Below, in pieces: positions 37,613 through 47,140 of a stretch of 64,000 bases of DNA. Source of the DNA: Streptococcus toyakuensis. GTDB lineage: Bacteria > Bacillota > Bacilli > Lactobacillales > Streptococcaceae. Below the pieces are notes generated by a model that worked only from the letters and a program-made list of their open reading frames with translations, had not been told where the DNA came from and ran no database searches. Location of the stretch: contig NZ_AP024523.1 of assembly GCF_024346585.1 (NCBI RefSeq), forward strand, positions 1,807,001 through 1,871,000, in the 5' to 3' direction. A program made the translations under genes and the position numbers. Positions within the stretch are counted from its first letter, which is position 1, and every line of letters starts with the position of its first letter.

Positions 37613-38611
37613 TTATTTAGCTAATGCTTCTCTCACCCACTGGATACGCTCAACTGCAATATCGCTCGGAATGGTACAATCTGCCCCAAGTATGAGGCCA
37701 TCTTTACCTGTTTCTTCTATCAAGCGTTTGGTTTCAGCTTGAATTTCTTCCTTACTGCCTCGATAAAGAAGGCCATCTTCACCGTTTTCAAATCCTCCCA
37801 GAACAGCACGACCCTTGAAAATCTCACGACCTTCTTTTAGGCTAATTCCTTCTGGACCAACTGCCCAGTTAAAAACATGAGCTGGATAGTCGGCAAAGAT
37901 ATGAATATCATTTCGAGCTCCTTCATAGCCACAGATATGAAGGATATTTACCCCACCAACCGACTTAGCCGCTTTTAAAACAGTCAGTTCACTCGGCGCA
38001 ATAATCTCCTGATAGGCTTCAGCAGAAACACGCGCATCCTGAATACTTTGCACACTGAGATAAATACCGTCTGCTCCTGCATCTTTAATAATAGCTTGAC
38101 TCAAGCTAGCGATATCTTGCGCAATCACATCAAGGACTTTTTTCAATTTCTGAGAATCTTGAACTAAGAAATCTGCAATGAGATCATCTCCACCAGACAC
38201 TTCTCCAAGTAACCATTTGAGGTAGGTCACAGGCGCAAAAATATTGTAAATAGCAACAATATCTTCCGTAAACTCCTGCTTAATCTTCTTCACTAATTCT
38301 ACCTGCTCTCTAATCCACGGATGATCTTCACCCAGAGGTTCAATCTCTGCCAACTCTTGGAGTGATTTCCCTTTACCTATAACTGGATTTGGATAAGCAA
38401 AATAGCCATCACTCATCAACTTGATAAAGTCTGGATGTAGGTCACGGATAAAACGTTTGTGACCTTGTATGTTCTTTTCAATAATCACAGGATTGGAAAA
38501 TCCCTTTAACCATTCCTCTTCTGATGTAAAGTGGTGCCAAAAACCTACAGGTACACGGTCAACTACTTCTCCTCTAAATGCTTTTAAAACCCATTCTCTT
38601 TTTTCTGACAT
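37613..38611 (-). CDS. MtaA/CmuA-type methyltransferase (uroporphyrinogen decarboxylase fold), copy 2
   Basis: A 332-aa uroporphyrinogen decarboxylase-superfamily protein, but the pattern fits the zinc methyltransferase branch: HIC (in VNILHICGYEGA) and a distal Cys (LGADCTIPSDIAVERIQW) match the His-x-Cys...Cys zinc site of MtaA/MtbA/CmuA. True heme-type UroD is not expected in a streptococcus, which lacks tetrapyrrole synthesis. It is a paralogue of 38827-39834 and precedes the transporter genes, suggesting action on the imported compound. The methyl donor and acceptor are unknown. Confidence 0.85.
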   Translation of the reverse strand: MSEKREWVLKAFRGEVVDRVPVGFWHHFTSEEEWLKGFSNPVIIEKNIQGHKRFIRDLHPDFIKLMSDGYFAYPNPVIGKGKSLQELAEIEPLGEDHPWIREQVELVKKIKQEFTEDIVAIYNIFAPVTYLKWLLGEVSGGDDLIADFLVQDSQKLKKVLDVIAQDIASLSQAIIKDAGADGIYLSVQSIQDARVSAEAYQEIIAPSELTVLKAAKSVGGVNILHICGYEGARNDIHIFADYPAHVFNWAVGPEGISLKEGREIFKGRAVLGGFENGEDGLLYRGSKEEIQAETKRLIEETGKDGLILGADCTIPSDIAVERIQWVREALAK

Positions 38612-38613
38612 CC

Positions 38614-38817
38614 CTATTCTCCATTTCTTTCTTTTTCAACTAATAAAACACTGGCAATATCATTGGTTTGAATAAAGTGAAGACTTCCTTTCTGAAAATC
38701 CTGAACTCCATGACATCTTGGCCCTTCCTTACAAGTAAGTCCCTTTGTAAGACTGATCGCAAGTAAGATGACAAAGCCGAGGGCCGTCCCTACCAATAGC
38801 CACTTTTTTCTTTTCAT
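38614..38817 (-). CDS. small membrane protein between the two methyltransferases
   Basis: 67 aa: an N-terminal membrane helix (KWLLVGTALGFVILLAISL), then a short outside segment with two cysteines (TCKEGPRCHG) that could form a disulfide or bind metal. Spaced 9 bp after the first and 2 bp before the second methyltransferase gene, so clearly in the operon. I do not recognise the family. Confidence 0.7.
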   Translation of the reverse strand: MKRKKWLLVGTALGFVILLAISLTKGLTCKEGPRCHGVQDFQKGSLHFIQTNDIASVLLVEKERNGE

Positions 38818-38826
38818 AAGGCCCTC

Positions 38827-39834
38827 CTATTCTAAAATAGCAGCCTGACGAATCCAGTCTAATCTTTCTAATTCAAAGTCATCTGGAACTGTGCAATCTG
38901 CTCCAAGAAGAACTCCTCTACGTCCAGCCTCATCTAACAAGCGTTTGGTTTCCTCTTGTAGTTTAGCCTTGCTACCTCCATAAAGCAGGCTCTGCTTCCC
39001 ATTTTCAAAACCACCCAAGACCGCTTTGCCATGAAATAGCTCCTGACCTTGAGGTAAACTGACTGCTTCATGGTGGGTTGCCCAATTGAAAACCTGGGCT
39101 GGATAATCTTTGAAAATAGTCACATTGTTACTGGCACCTTGGAAACCGCAGATATGCAGGATATTTACCCCACCTACCTGATTGGCAGCTTCTAAAACCT
39201 TTATGTTGCTTGGCTCGATATAGGTCTGATACAATTCTGCTGTGATGCGCTCATCCTGAATTTCTTGTGTACTGAGATAGATTCCATCTGCTCCACCATC
39301 CTGAATGATTGCCTTGGTTAGGATTGCGATATCCTCAGCTATTACATCTAAAATCTCCCTGAATAGCTCTGGATTTTCGAGTAATAGATTAGCAACCTCC
39401 TTATCACCTCTAGAAGTCTCTGTACGAAACCAACGTTTCAGGTAGGAAATCGGAGAAAAGATATTGTAGAATGAAGCAATGTCCTCAGTGAAGGTTGCTC
39501 GAATAGCTTCTACCACTTCTACTTGTTGCTGAATCCAAGGATGGTTTTCACCAATCGACTCAATAGAAGCCAGCTCCTGAATACTTGAAACCAAAGGACT
39601 GTAGACATTACTTGGATAAATGAAAAATCCGTCACTCATCATTTTGACAAAATCAGGATGAATTCTTTCAACGTACTTCCGATGTCCCTCTACACTTTTT
39701 TGAAAGATACGTGGGTTATTTAAACCTTGCCCTTTTTCCTCCAGTGTTACAAAATGAAACCAAAAGCCTACAGGAACTCGTTCCACCTCTTCTCCTCGGA
39801 TGGCTTTAAAAACCAGCTCTCTTTTACTTGTCAT
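38827..39834 (-). CDS. MtaA/CmuA-type methyltransferase (uroporphyrinogen decarboxylase fold), copy 1
   Basis: A 335-aa first gene of the operon. ATG 39834 has GAAGGAG eight bases upstream; a GTG 13 codons earlier lacks an RBS. It is strongly similar to the copy at 37613-38611 (shared VPVGFW, HPDFVKMMSDG-type, GGADGIYLS and VGGVNILHICG segments). The same zinc ligands are seen: HIC in ILHICGFQGA and Cys in LLGADCTVPDDFEL. It probably transfers a methyl group to or from a thiol; duplication suggests two different substrates or a heterodimer. Confidence 0.85.
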   Translation of the reverse strand: MTSKRELVFKAIRGEEVERVPVGFWFHFVTLEEKGQGLNNPRIFQKSVEGHRKYVERIHPDFVKMMSDGFFIYPSNVYSPLVSSIQELASIESIGENHPWIQQQVEVVEAIRATFTEDIASFYNIFSPISYLKRWFRTETSRGDKEVANLLLENPELFREILDVIAEDIAILTKAIIQDGGADGIYLSTQEIQDERITAELYQTYIEPSNIKVLEAANQVGGVNILHICGFQGASNNVTIFKDYPAQVFNWATHHEAVSLPQGQELFHGKAVLGGFENGKQSLLYGGSKAKLQEETKRLLDEAGRRGVLLGADCTVPDDFELERLDWIRQAAILE

Positions 39835-39914
39835 ACTTTTCTCCTTCCATTTGGATTGAAACCATCTTACCACTCCTTTTGACCTTTTCCCAATATATAT
39901 TGACTATCGACTTG

Positions 39915-39935
39915 ATTGATATTGTTTATATCAAT
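39915..39935. promoter_or_regulatory. candidate operator upstream of the methyltransferase operon
   Basis: A perfect 7-bp dyad, ATTGATA-N7-TATCAAT, about 80 bp upstream of the operon start. It lies between the oxidoreductase terminator and the first methyltransferase gene, where a regulator site would be expected. No regulator is encoded next to it. Confidence 0.4.
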
Positions 39936-39940
39936 AACGA

Positions 39941-39983
39941 AAAAATCTCTGGAAAGCTTGATTTTACTAGCTTTTCAGAGATT
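39941..39983 (-). terminator. terminator of the luciferase-like oxidoreductase gene
   Basis: AATCTCTGAAAAGCT and AGCTTTCCAGAGATT (minus strand) form a stem with one mismatch, followed on the minus strand by TTTTT. It separates the oxidoreductase from the methyltransferase operon. Confidence 0.75.
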
Positions 39984-40053
39984 CTTTTCTGTTTATTGCT
40001 TTTTTAAAATAGTTGTTATATAGATTTTTTATCAGCCTGATTAGGATTTTTTA

Positions 40054-41103
40054 TTAAGCCTCTTTCATGGCAAAGTATTCCCGTACTTTGGGTGCCACTT
40101 GCATTCCGAATAGTTCAATAGCTCTCAGAACCTGGTCATGGGTCATGGAACCAAGCGGTAGATGGAGCATGAAGCGGTCCAAACCTAAGTCTTCAATCAT
40201 ACGAATCAATTTTTCGGCCACCTGATCTGGATTGCCCACAAACATAGCACCATTTGGCCCAACTTGCTCCAAATATTGCTCATAACGCAATTCCTGCCAG
40301 TGCGGACGGTCTTTGGAAATAGCATCCACCACTTGCTTAGTCGGATGGAAATAATCTTTTACAGCCTGCTCACCATCTTCAGCAATCCAACCCCAAGAAT
40401 GAGCTCCAACCTTTAGTTCCTGACTGGCATAACCCGCTTCGCTTCCAATCTCACGATAAGCCTGAATCAACTTTTTAAAATAACGAGGGTTACCACCAAT
40501 AATGGCATAGACAATCGGTAGGCCTGTCTGAGCAATCTTCACTGTTGATTCTACATGACCACCTGTCGCTATCCACAAGGGCAATTTGTCCTGAACTGGA
40601 CGAGGATAAACTTCTTTGCCAGAGATTGTTTGGGTCAATCGACCTTGCCAATCTAGTTTTATCTTTTCATTGACTAATTGAAGCAAGTCTAATTTCTCAT
40701 CAAAAAGAGCTTCGTAGTCTTTCAAATCATAGCCAAACAAGGGAAAAGATTCCGTGAAAGAACCCCTTCCGGCCATAATCTCCGCACGTCCATTTGACAA
40801 AGCATCGATAGTGGCATATTGTTGGAACAATCGAATCGGATCCATACTTGAGAGAATGCTGACTGCACTGGTCAAACGGATTTTTTTGGTATTGACTGCC
40901 CCAGCTGCCAGGACAATCTCTGGGGCTGATACTGCAAAATCTGCTCGATGATGCTCACCAATCCCATACACATCCAAACCAACCTTGTCAGCCAGCTCAA
41001 TCTCCGCCACCAACTGACGAATGCGTTCAGCATGACTGTAAGTTTGCCCAATCCCTTCAAGCTCCGTTGTTTCCCCAAATGTTGAAATTCCCAATTCTAC
41101 CAT
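40054..41103 (-). CDS. luciferase-like FMN-dependent monooxygenase
   Basis: A 349-aa LLM-class flavin oxidoreductase with TIM-barrel signatures of bacterial luciferase (GIGEHHRADFAVSAPEIVLA, TSAVSILSSMDPIRLFQQY, MAGRGSF). It probably uses reduced FMN; the substrate is unknown. In pneumococcus the equivalent gene lies between glmS and spuA. RBS GGGAGAATC upstream. It is a stand-alone transcript here because a BOX element lies upstream and a terminator downstream. Confidence 0.88.
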   Translation of the reverse strand: MVELGISTFGETTELEGIGQTYSHAERIRQLVAEIELADKVGLDVYGIGEHHRADFAVSAPEIVLAAGAVNTKKIRLTSAVSILSSMDPIRLFQQYATIDALSNGRAEIMAGRGSFTESFPLFGYDLKDYEALFDEKLDLLQLVNEKIKLDWQGRLTQTISGKEVYPRPVQDKLPLWIATGGHVESTVKIAQTGLPIVYAIIGGNPRYFKKLIQAYREIGSEAGYASQELKVGAHSWGWIAEDGEQAVKDYFHPTKQVVDAISKDRPHWQELRYEQYLEQVGPNGAMFVGNPDQVAEKLIRMIEDLGLDRFMLHLPLGSMTHDQVLRAIELFGMQVAPKVREYFAMKEA

Positions 41104-41152
41104 TGTGATTCTCCCTGTCTATTTCTGTCCTTCAATTTGAAAAATTATTCTA

Positions 41153-41308
41153 ATACTCAATGAAAATCAAAGAGCAAACTAGGAAGCTAGCCGCAGGCTG
41201 CTCAAAGCACTGCTTTGAGGTGGTAGATAGAACTGATGAAGTCAGCTCAAAATACTGTTTTGAGGTTGCAGATGGATGCTAACCTGATTTGAAGAGATTT
41301 TCGAAAAA
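41153..41308 (-). repeat. BOX element, boxA partly deleted
   Basis: It begins with an inverted boxC (ATACTCAATGAAAATCAAAG), then boxB-like units (CTCAAAGCACTGCTTTGAGG and CTCAAAATACTGTTTTGAGG), and ends with the outer part of boxA (GAAGAGATTTTCGAA). The central boxA segment with GGCAAGGCGACGCTGAC is missing. It lies between mtlD and the oxidoreductase. Confidence 0.85.
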
Positions 41309-41310
41309 GA

Positions 41311-42447
41311 TTAAATATACTCTACAATTTGCTCAATCAATTCTGGGTCGTCTAAACCTGTAACTTGTATAACAACATCTTTGACTGATTGTTTAGCCAA
41401 CAATTCACCTAATCGAATACTTTCTTCATCATTTACATCGCGATAGTCAAAGGCATAGCCAACTGTTTTAAGTAGGTTTTTATATGACAAACTGAGTTCT
41501 TTCAATTCACGTATCGGCCGGATGAATCGTTCATTATAGCCTAATTTTCGGATTGGAGTACGAGCTACGCGACTAACTTCGTCCACTATGAAAGGATTTT
41601 CAAACCGTTCTATAATGACTTTGTGATAATTCTCCAATTCTTTTTTATCAAAGTTCCATTTGGCAATCAAGAGACTCCGAATTTCAGCTAATACAGATTC
41701 AATCCGAGATTTGATATTAGGATTTTGAAGAGCTTCCAAAATTGTCTTGGCACCATAATGCGCACCAATGTAAGCTGAAGTTGCATGTCCAGAATTGACT
41801 GAAAAAAGTTTTCGCTCAATAAAGGGTTCTAAATCTTCTTCATAATGCACATCTTTTAGACGTAAATCTGGATTTTTAAGACGCTTGGTTTCCACGACCC
41901 ATTCATTAAAGGGTTCGACCACAACAAAAAGGGAATCTTCGTGACTTTGTGCTGGAACAATCCTGTCTACTGCAGCATTTGGAAAACCGATGTAGTTATC
42001 AGCAAATGTCAAACCTTCCGGACTTAAATATTTCTTGACTTCTTGATAAAGAAATTGAGACCCGCCAATCATATTTTCACAGGCCATAACATCCAATGCC
42101 TGTGTATTTCCTGCAACTCGGCGAGCTTCGATTCCTTTGGCTAGAAGTTCAGCGATAAAAGGGAGTATATTAGGTCCGATTGCAGTAGTAATAATATCCG
42201 TCTTTTGAATCGCTTCAATGACTTGCTCAGGGTCTTCTTTGCTATTAATGCCAGCCACATTAGTTACTTCTATACGAGACTGTCCTTTCTGTGCAATTTC
42301 AATTTCATACTTGCCCTTTTCATTTAGAGCATGAATTATCTGATTATTGACATCCACAAAATCAATATGGAAACCATTTTTAAATAGAATTTCACCTATA
42401 AAACCACGACCGATATTACCGGCACCAAAATGAACAGAATGTTTCAT
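41311..42447 (-). CDS. mtlD: mannitol-1-phosphate 5-dehydrogenase
   Basis: A 378-aa NAD-dependent enzyme converting mannitol-1-phosphate to fructose-6-phosphate. The N-terminal Rossmann motif is [14 protein letters not shown]; the catalytic-domain motif is [24 protein letters not shown] (start [10 protein letters not shown]). Full length. Last gene of the operon mtlA-mtlR-mtlF-mtlD, 61 bp after mtlF; GGAG lies eight bases upstream. Confidence 0.97.
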   Translation of the reverse strand: MKHSVHFGAGNIGRGFIGEILFKNGFHIDFVDVNNQIIHALNEKGKYEIEIAQKGQSRIEVTNVAGINSKEDPEQVIEAIQKTDIITTAIGPNILPFIAELLAKGIEARRVAGNTQALDVMACENMIGGSQFLYQEVKKYLSPEGLTFADNYIGFPNAAVDRIVPAQSHEDSLFVVVEPFNEWVVETKRLKNPDLRLKDVHYEEDLEPFIERKLFSVNSGHATSAYIGAHYGAKTILEALQNPNIKSRIESVLAEIRSLLIAKWNFDKKELENYHKVIIERFENPFIVDEVSRVARTPIRKLGYNERFIRPIRELKELSLSYKNLLKTVGYAFDYRDVNDEESIRLGELLAKQSVKDVVIQVTGLDDPELIEQIVEYI

Positions 42448-42508
42448 TCAATTTCTCCTTTTCCTATTTGAGGGACATATATACTAGATGACAAATGACG
42501 AAATTCAA

Positions 42509-42946
42509 TTATTCAACAGCATCAAATAAGCGCAACACTTCCTCTTTTGACTGAGCATCTGCTAGTTTAAGAACATTATCTACATCTGCACAGAAGATAG
42601 AAATTTTCTGAATAATTTCTAAGTGTTCATTACCAATACCAGCAATACCAAAAAGAACCGTTGCCACTTGAGGGTTAGATACATTCCCAAAATCAACCCC
42701 TCTAGGGACTTGAACGACTGTAATACCAGACTTGAGGACATCCTTTTTTGCTGCATCTGTTCCATGCGGTATGGCGATAAAGTTACCCATGTAAACAGAT
42801 AGCTCTTTATCTCGCTCAATCATGGCTTCAATATAGTCTTCATTAACATATCCACCCTCATAAAGAACTTGCCCACAATAACAAATAGCTTCCTCCTTGT
42901 TAGAAAATTGTTTATTAAGCTTAATCAAATGTTTTTCAAGTTTCAT
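42509..42946 (-). CDS. mtlF: mannitol PTS EIIA component
   Basis: A 145-aa EIIA of the mannitol/fructose family that passes phosphate from HPr to MtlA. The phosphorylated His is in [14 protein letters not shown] (about residue 62). One base after mtlR, so tightly coupled. AAGATGTTTTT-type spacing and an RBS (GAGAACTAAT) are weak, in keeping with coupling. Confidence 0.95.
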   Translation of the reverse strand: MKLEKHLIKLNKQFSNKEEAICYCGQVLYEGGYVNEDYIEAMIERDKELSVYMGNFIAIPHGTDAAKKDVLKSGITVVQVPRGVDFGNVSNPQVATVLFGIAGIGNEHLEIIQKISIFCADVDNVLKLADAQSKEEVLRLFDAVE

Positions 42947-42947
42947 A

Positions 42948-44903
42948 TTAGTTCTCCAATTTCTTAATTTTTTCTTTAAAAATAGTATTTAGCATCTGAT
43001 AAATAATGGATTGATTTCCCGTCTTGTAAATCTCTGTATAAAGATGATTTTCAATAATCGACTGACTAATAGCTGTCATTAAATCTCTAGCTTCCTCGCT
43101 AGCTTCTTTAGACATTAGCATTAGCAGACACCTTTTGACCTCTTCTTCCTCTCGTTTCATTGACAATGCGGAGATAGGTAGTTTGAGTTCAAACATAGTA
43201 AAACTATTTGTTGTTACTTTGCTAGACTGACTATGTAAAAGCACCAGACCAGTATTAGGAATAGCCATAGGACTATTCTGGAAGTGAGATAACAATTTTC
43301 TTGTTAGGTAATCTCTGTCACTCACATTCTTCTGATATTGGATGATTTGTTCTACCGTGTGCTCAAATGATTGATTATTCTCCAATTGAACCAACTCGAA
43401 TTGACTCAAAAGCTGACTACTAGATATTAAATAATCTTGCAAGTCATAACTTTTCTCTGGAGCGATAGCATCACGCGCGACAATTGTACGATGTGCCTGT
43501 ACATACTGAAGTCGTTCCTGTAATTCAAGCAGTTCTTTGACGGTTGGAAAACTAGAAATTACATCGATTTCCTGATTAGTCAGCGGCTTGGTAGATAAAA
43601 TATAATCATACTGACTGAGATCAATACTGTGGTAATCTACTAGAGACTGAATATCTATCAACTCTACAAAAGGAGCAACACTCTTAATTTTACTGACTAA
43701 TAAATCTCTAGTGACCCGACGTTCATCCGTTAAAAGCAAAACACGGACTGGATAAATCTCTGGACTACGGCCTAAGCTAGAGATAAAATGTAGGGCAATC
43801 ATGCCATACTCATACTCTGTATGAAGATATTTCGGAAAAATATCATTCACTAAAAGACTGATGACTGTATAAAGAAATTTATTCCTTTCAACTAAAATCT
43901 GGACAGATTCTGGCAAATTTTCACCCTGAAAAAGGATAGGGACACCTAAACTGAGCCGAATATGATGGAAAAGAAAATTGAATAAAACCTTGTCCTTAAA
44001 AAAGTCAATCTTGGTATACATGGAAACCGTATCAATCAGATTTGAAATATTGTAGAAAAATTCACCATCAAATTTCTCCGTAAAGAGCGGATTGTCCTGA
44101 CGTTTAATGATTAATTCATCTAAGATGCTCGCAAAATAGATAATTTCCTGAATACTATAAAATTGTGCAGTCTGCTTAGAGTAAGCTTGAAAAATTTTTT
44201 GAGAAATTTCCAAAGCCTGCTTACTAGTATTAGGTGAATTTTCAATGTTTTGCTCCTGACCTATAAGAGATAACAAGATCGCAAAAAACATCTTCATCCT
44301 AGCATCCATATCTGGAAAACCTGACAGTTGCTTATTAACAATCTGACTGGCCAGCCTAGTTCTATCTGCTTCTAAAATATCAAAGCTCCCAAAATTACCG
44401 GTTGAAAAATCTGCTACTGAGATACAGTTTGTCAGTAAAATAGCCAAAAATCTTCTCTTACCAACTGAATCACCAGAAATACGATAACCTTTTTGTCGTT
44501 CAATTTTCAGATCAAAGTCTAAAAGACGCTTATCAATATCTGAAATATCCTGAATAATAGTTACATTACTGACTTTCATGCACTCTTGCAATGCTTCATT
44601 GGTGACAAAACCACTCTCAGTCAGAAGGCGATAGGTAATCAACTCTTGTCTTTCTTGGGGACTATACTCAACTAACACTTCAAGTTCTGTCGGCAAATCA
44701 TCCAACTCTCCAGTCAAAATATAGTATTTCCCATGCTTCGTTATTTCGATTCCATATTGCTCCATGCTATCTGTCAAATCTGATAAAGTTCGATAAATTG
44801 TTCTAGATGAAACCTGTAAGATTTCAGTCATGTCTTGCATTGAAAGCTTCCCTACATGTAGGAAAGCCTTCAATAATTGTTCTTCTCGTTTGGTTAATAG
44901 CAT
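42948..44903 (-). CDS. mtlR: mannitol operon regulator, PRD type
   Basis: A 651-aa activator: N-terminal HTH ([21 protein letters not shown]), a second HTH region, two PTS regulation domains (about 180-400), an EIIB-Gat-like segment and a C-terminal EIIA-like domain. Phosphorylation by the PTS tunes activity according to mannitol and glucose supply. The EIIB-like segment ([17 protein letters not shown]) lacks a cysteine at the usual phosphorylation loop, unlike Bacillus MtlR, so control through that domain may be lost. Likely binds the dyad at 46755-46787. Confidence 0.93.
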   Translation of the reverse strand: MLLTKREEQLLKAFLHVGKLSMQDMTEILQVSSRTIYRTLSDLTDSMEQYGIEITKHGKYYILTGELDDLPTELEVLVEYSPQERQELITYRLLTESGFVTNEALQECMKVSNVTIIQDISDIDKRLLDFDLKIERQKGYRISGDSVGKRRFLAILLTNCISVADFSTGNFGSFDILEADRTRLASQIVNKQLSGFPDMDARMKMFFAILLSLIGQEQNIENSPNTSKQALEISQKIFQAYSKQTAQFYSIQEIIYFASILDELIIKRQDNPLFTEKFDGEFFYNISNLIDTVSMYTKIDFFKDKVLFNFLFHHIRLSLGVPILFQGENLPESVQILVERNKFLYTVISLLVNDIFPKYLHTEYEYGMIALHFISSLGRSPEIYPVRVLLLTDERRVTRDLLVSKIKSVAPFVELIDIQSLVDYHSIDLSQYDYILSTKPLTNQEIDVISSFPTVKELLELQERLQYVQAHRTIVARDAIAPEKSYDLQDYLISSSQLLSQFELVQLENNQSFEHTVEQIIQYQKNVSDRDYLTRKLLSHFQNSPMAIPNTGLVLLHSQSSKVTTNSFTMFELKLPISALSMKREEEEVKRCLLMLMSKEASEEARDLMTAISQSIIENHLYTEIYKTGNQSIIYQMLNTIFKEKIKKLEN

Positions 44904-44926
44904 TCGTAATTTAGAAACCTCTAGTT

Positions 44927-46696
44927 CTATTTGTACATTCTAACAGCCATTTTGTCATATTCTGGTGTTGTTACTAAACTATCCACAATAAGAAATTGAG
45001 AATTCGGTGCTGTTTGCTGCACTTCTGCCTGTAAAGAAATAGTTGTTACAATCATTATGTTTTTAGAATTAAATTCACCTAATTCTGAAATTTTGGCAGT
45101 AGAAACTGGAATACGAATATTCTTGTTTCTAAAGATAGCCCGAATCGTTTCACAGCCCATAGTTGCAGATCCCTGTGCTTTACCATAAGCAACTACTACA
45201 GCATCAATATGGTTAAGGTCAATTTCCTGACTATCTACTGGTGCTGAAGTTGATATATCTCCTTCAATTTCTGCTATTGGAGAAGCTCCTGTTAATGAAG
45301 CTACAATTTCATCATAACGAGGGGACGCTAAGAAATTATCAACAGAAACATGAATAGCACTTGGACTCTTGTCTTTAGCTCTTGGTGTCAGTTCTTCCTG
45401 AGTAACAATTAATGTTTTTGGTGTATCAAGCAAATTTGAGATTGCCTGATTAGATACTGGAATCTCTAGACCTGCTTTTTTAACCTTATCTCGAAGAATA
45501 CTAGCTCCCATAGCAGAGCTTCCCATACCAGCATCGCAGGCGAAAATGATTTTTTCCACTGAGTCTGTCGAAACAACTGCATCAACAGAAGTTGATACTA
45601 ACTGACCTTTAGACTGAGCCTTAGCTGCTTGGGTAGCCGCCTGAGCAGCTTCGAGCGAATCCTCAGTTGACTTGTCTGCATGAAGAATAAGGGCTGCTAC
45701 AAGGAAAGAAACAACTGCTGCCACTAAAACACCTAGAAGAACATTTAGATGGGGCCAAACGCCTTTTGGCGCCGTAGCCATAATCGCAATAATAGAACCT
45801 GGTGAAGCTGGAGATTTAAGACCAGCGTCTAAGAGTTGAAAAGTAAAAGTTCCAGAGATACCTCCTGCCATAGCAGCTAAAAATAGAGTAGGCTTCATCA
45901 TAACATAAGGAAAGTAAATTTCATGAATCCCTCCGAAGAAATGAATAAGCATTGCCCCCCAAGAAGAAGATTTAGCAGAACCTTTACCGAATACAGCATA
46001 AGCTAATAGAATTCCCAGGCCTGGTCCAGGATTAGCTTCCAATAGGAAGAGAATTGACTTACCAGCTTGAGCTACCTGTTCTACTCCCAGAGGAGTAAAA
46101 ATGCCATGATTGAGGGCATTATTGAGGAAAAGGACTTTAGCCGGTTCGATGATAATATTAGCTATAGGAAGGAGGCGAGCATTAACAATAGCCTCAACAC
46201 CATTCCCAACAGCTCCAGTAAGAGTCGATACGACTGGACCGATTGCGTAGAAAGCCAAAAGCAATAATGCAAAACCAACGAGACCAGCTGAGAAATTATT
46301 AACTAACATTTCAAATCCGGGACGAATTTTTTCCTGGAACTTTTCATCAAATTTCTTGATAGTCCATCCTCCCAGTGAGCCCATTACCATAGCTCCGATA
46401 AACATAGGAACACTAGAACCTGTGATTGCACCAACAGTAGCAATAGCTCCTACAACGGCACCACGTTGACCATGGATCATATATCCACCTGTGTAACCAA
46501 TCAGGATTGGCAATAAATACGTTAACATAGGACCAACAACAGTAGCTAACTGTTCATTTGGCAGATAGCCATCAGCGATAAAGAGGGCAGTCAACACTCC
46601 CCAAGCAATAAATGCTCCAATATTGGGCATAACCATATTTGAAAGCGATGTCCCTAGTTTTTGAACTCTGACTTTCAATGATACTTTTTCTTCCAT
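44927..46696 (-). CDS. mtlA: mannitol PTS EIICB transporter
   Basis: A 589-aa membrane transporter that imports and phosphorylates mannitol. ATG 46696 with AAAGGAGG fits; a longer frame upstream runs through an interspersed palindrome and is rejected. The EIIC domain (about 1-345) has multiple helices. The EIIB domain has the phosphorylated Cys in IIFACDAGMGSSAMGA. A second IIB-like segment at the C terminus (VVAYGKAQGSATMGCETIRA) has lost the Cys in that loop. First gene of the operon. Confidence 0.95.
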   Translation of the reverse strand: MEEKVSLKVRVQKLGTSLSNMVMPNIGAFIAWGVLTALFIADGYLPNEQLATVVGPMLTYLLPILIGYTGGYMIHGQRGAVVGAIATVGAITGSSVPMFIGAMVMGSLGGWTIKKFDEKFQEKIRPGFEMLVNNFSAGLVGFALLLLAFYAIGPVVSTLTGAVGNGVEAIVNARLLPIANIIIEPAKVLFLNNALNHGIFTPLGVEQVAQAGKSILFLLEANPGPGLGILLAYAVFGKGSAKSSSWGAMLIHFFGGIHEIYFPYVMMKPTLFLAAMAGGISGTFTFQLLDAGLKSPASPGSIIAIMATAPKGVWPHLNVLLGVLVAAVVSFLVAALILHADKSTEDSLEAAQAATQAAKAQSKGQLVSTSVDAVVSTDSVEKIIFACDAGMGSSAMGASILRDKVKKAGLEIPVSNQAISNLLDTPKTLIVTQEELTPRAKDKSPSAIHVSVDNFLASPRYDEIVASLTGASPIAEIEGDISTSAPVDSQEIDLNHIDAVVVAYGKAQGSATMGCETIRAIFRNKNIRIPVSTAKISELGEFNSKNIMIVTTISLQAEVQQTAPNSQFLIVDSLVTTPEYDKMAVRMYK

Positions 46697-46723
46697 TAGA
46701 ATCATCCTCCTTTTCTTAAAACT

Positions 46724-46787
46724 AGTATATACAAAGTTAAAAACCTTTAAAACTAAAGTTTTGTCACAGATTTTGTGCCAAAACTTT
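46724..46787 (-). promoter_or_regulatory. mtlA promoter with MtlR-type operator
   Basis: -10 TATACT at 46724-46729 (minus strand), with only a weak -35. Upstream lies a dyad at 46755-46787: AAAGTTTTGTCACA and TGTGCCAAAACTTT, 14-bp arms with one mismatch and a 5-bp spacer. The core TTGTCACA...TGTGCCAA resembles the Bacillus MtlR site TTGNCACAN4TGTGNCAA. A weak -35 is consistent with activation. Confidence 0.75.
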
Positions 46788-46796
46788 ACTTTTGAC

Positions 46797-46928
46797 GAGG
46801 CTGGGCAAAAAGGCTTAAAAATGATAAAACGCATCATATCAGGTGTACAAAACCTTAATATGATGCGTTTTATCATGGAAAGATTTACTGAATTTTCTCT
46901 TCAAATTGAGTTTTTGCCCAGCTTCCTC
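46797..46928. repeat. MITE-like palindromic element
   Basis: Outer imperfect inverted repeats (GAGGCTGGGCAAAAA at 46797-46811, TTTTTGCCCAGCTTCCTC at 46911-46928) enclose a 19-bp perfect inner palindrome (46821-46839 with 46858-46876, ATGATAAAACGCATCATAT). About 130 bp, no coding capacity. It looks like a degenerate insertion sequence end pair or MITE; I cannot assign it to RUP or a named IS. The rest up to 47140 is intergenic, with a weak hairpin after glmS. Confidence 0.65.
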
Positions 46929-47140
46929 TTTTTATAGTAGTTTGAAATAAGATACGAACAAATCAATTGGAAAATTCAAATTAATTTCTAGAAATATTTT
47001 AGTATTCCTGTGTACTGTTCTAAATTCAATCTGCTATAATTATTGAAAAGTAAACCCCTATCATCATTTGTAACATAAAAAATAGGCTGTAAAACCTTAT
47101 AGGATAAACCTATGGCTTTACGCCCGTATATTCATAGATT

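Noticed and set aside
37613..39834. naming the two UroD-fold proteins uroporphyrinogen decarboxylase (hemE)
   Set aside because: The zinc-type HxC...C pattern and lack of tetrapyrrole synthesis in streptococci favour the methyltransferase branch.
41153..41308. classification of this repeat as RUP
   Set aside because: The boxA, boxB and boxC segments are recognisable, so BOX is the better name.
46697..46876. 60-codon N-terminal extension of mtlA
   Set aside because: It reads through a palindromic repeat and the MtlR operator; ATG 46696 has AAAGGAGG.
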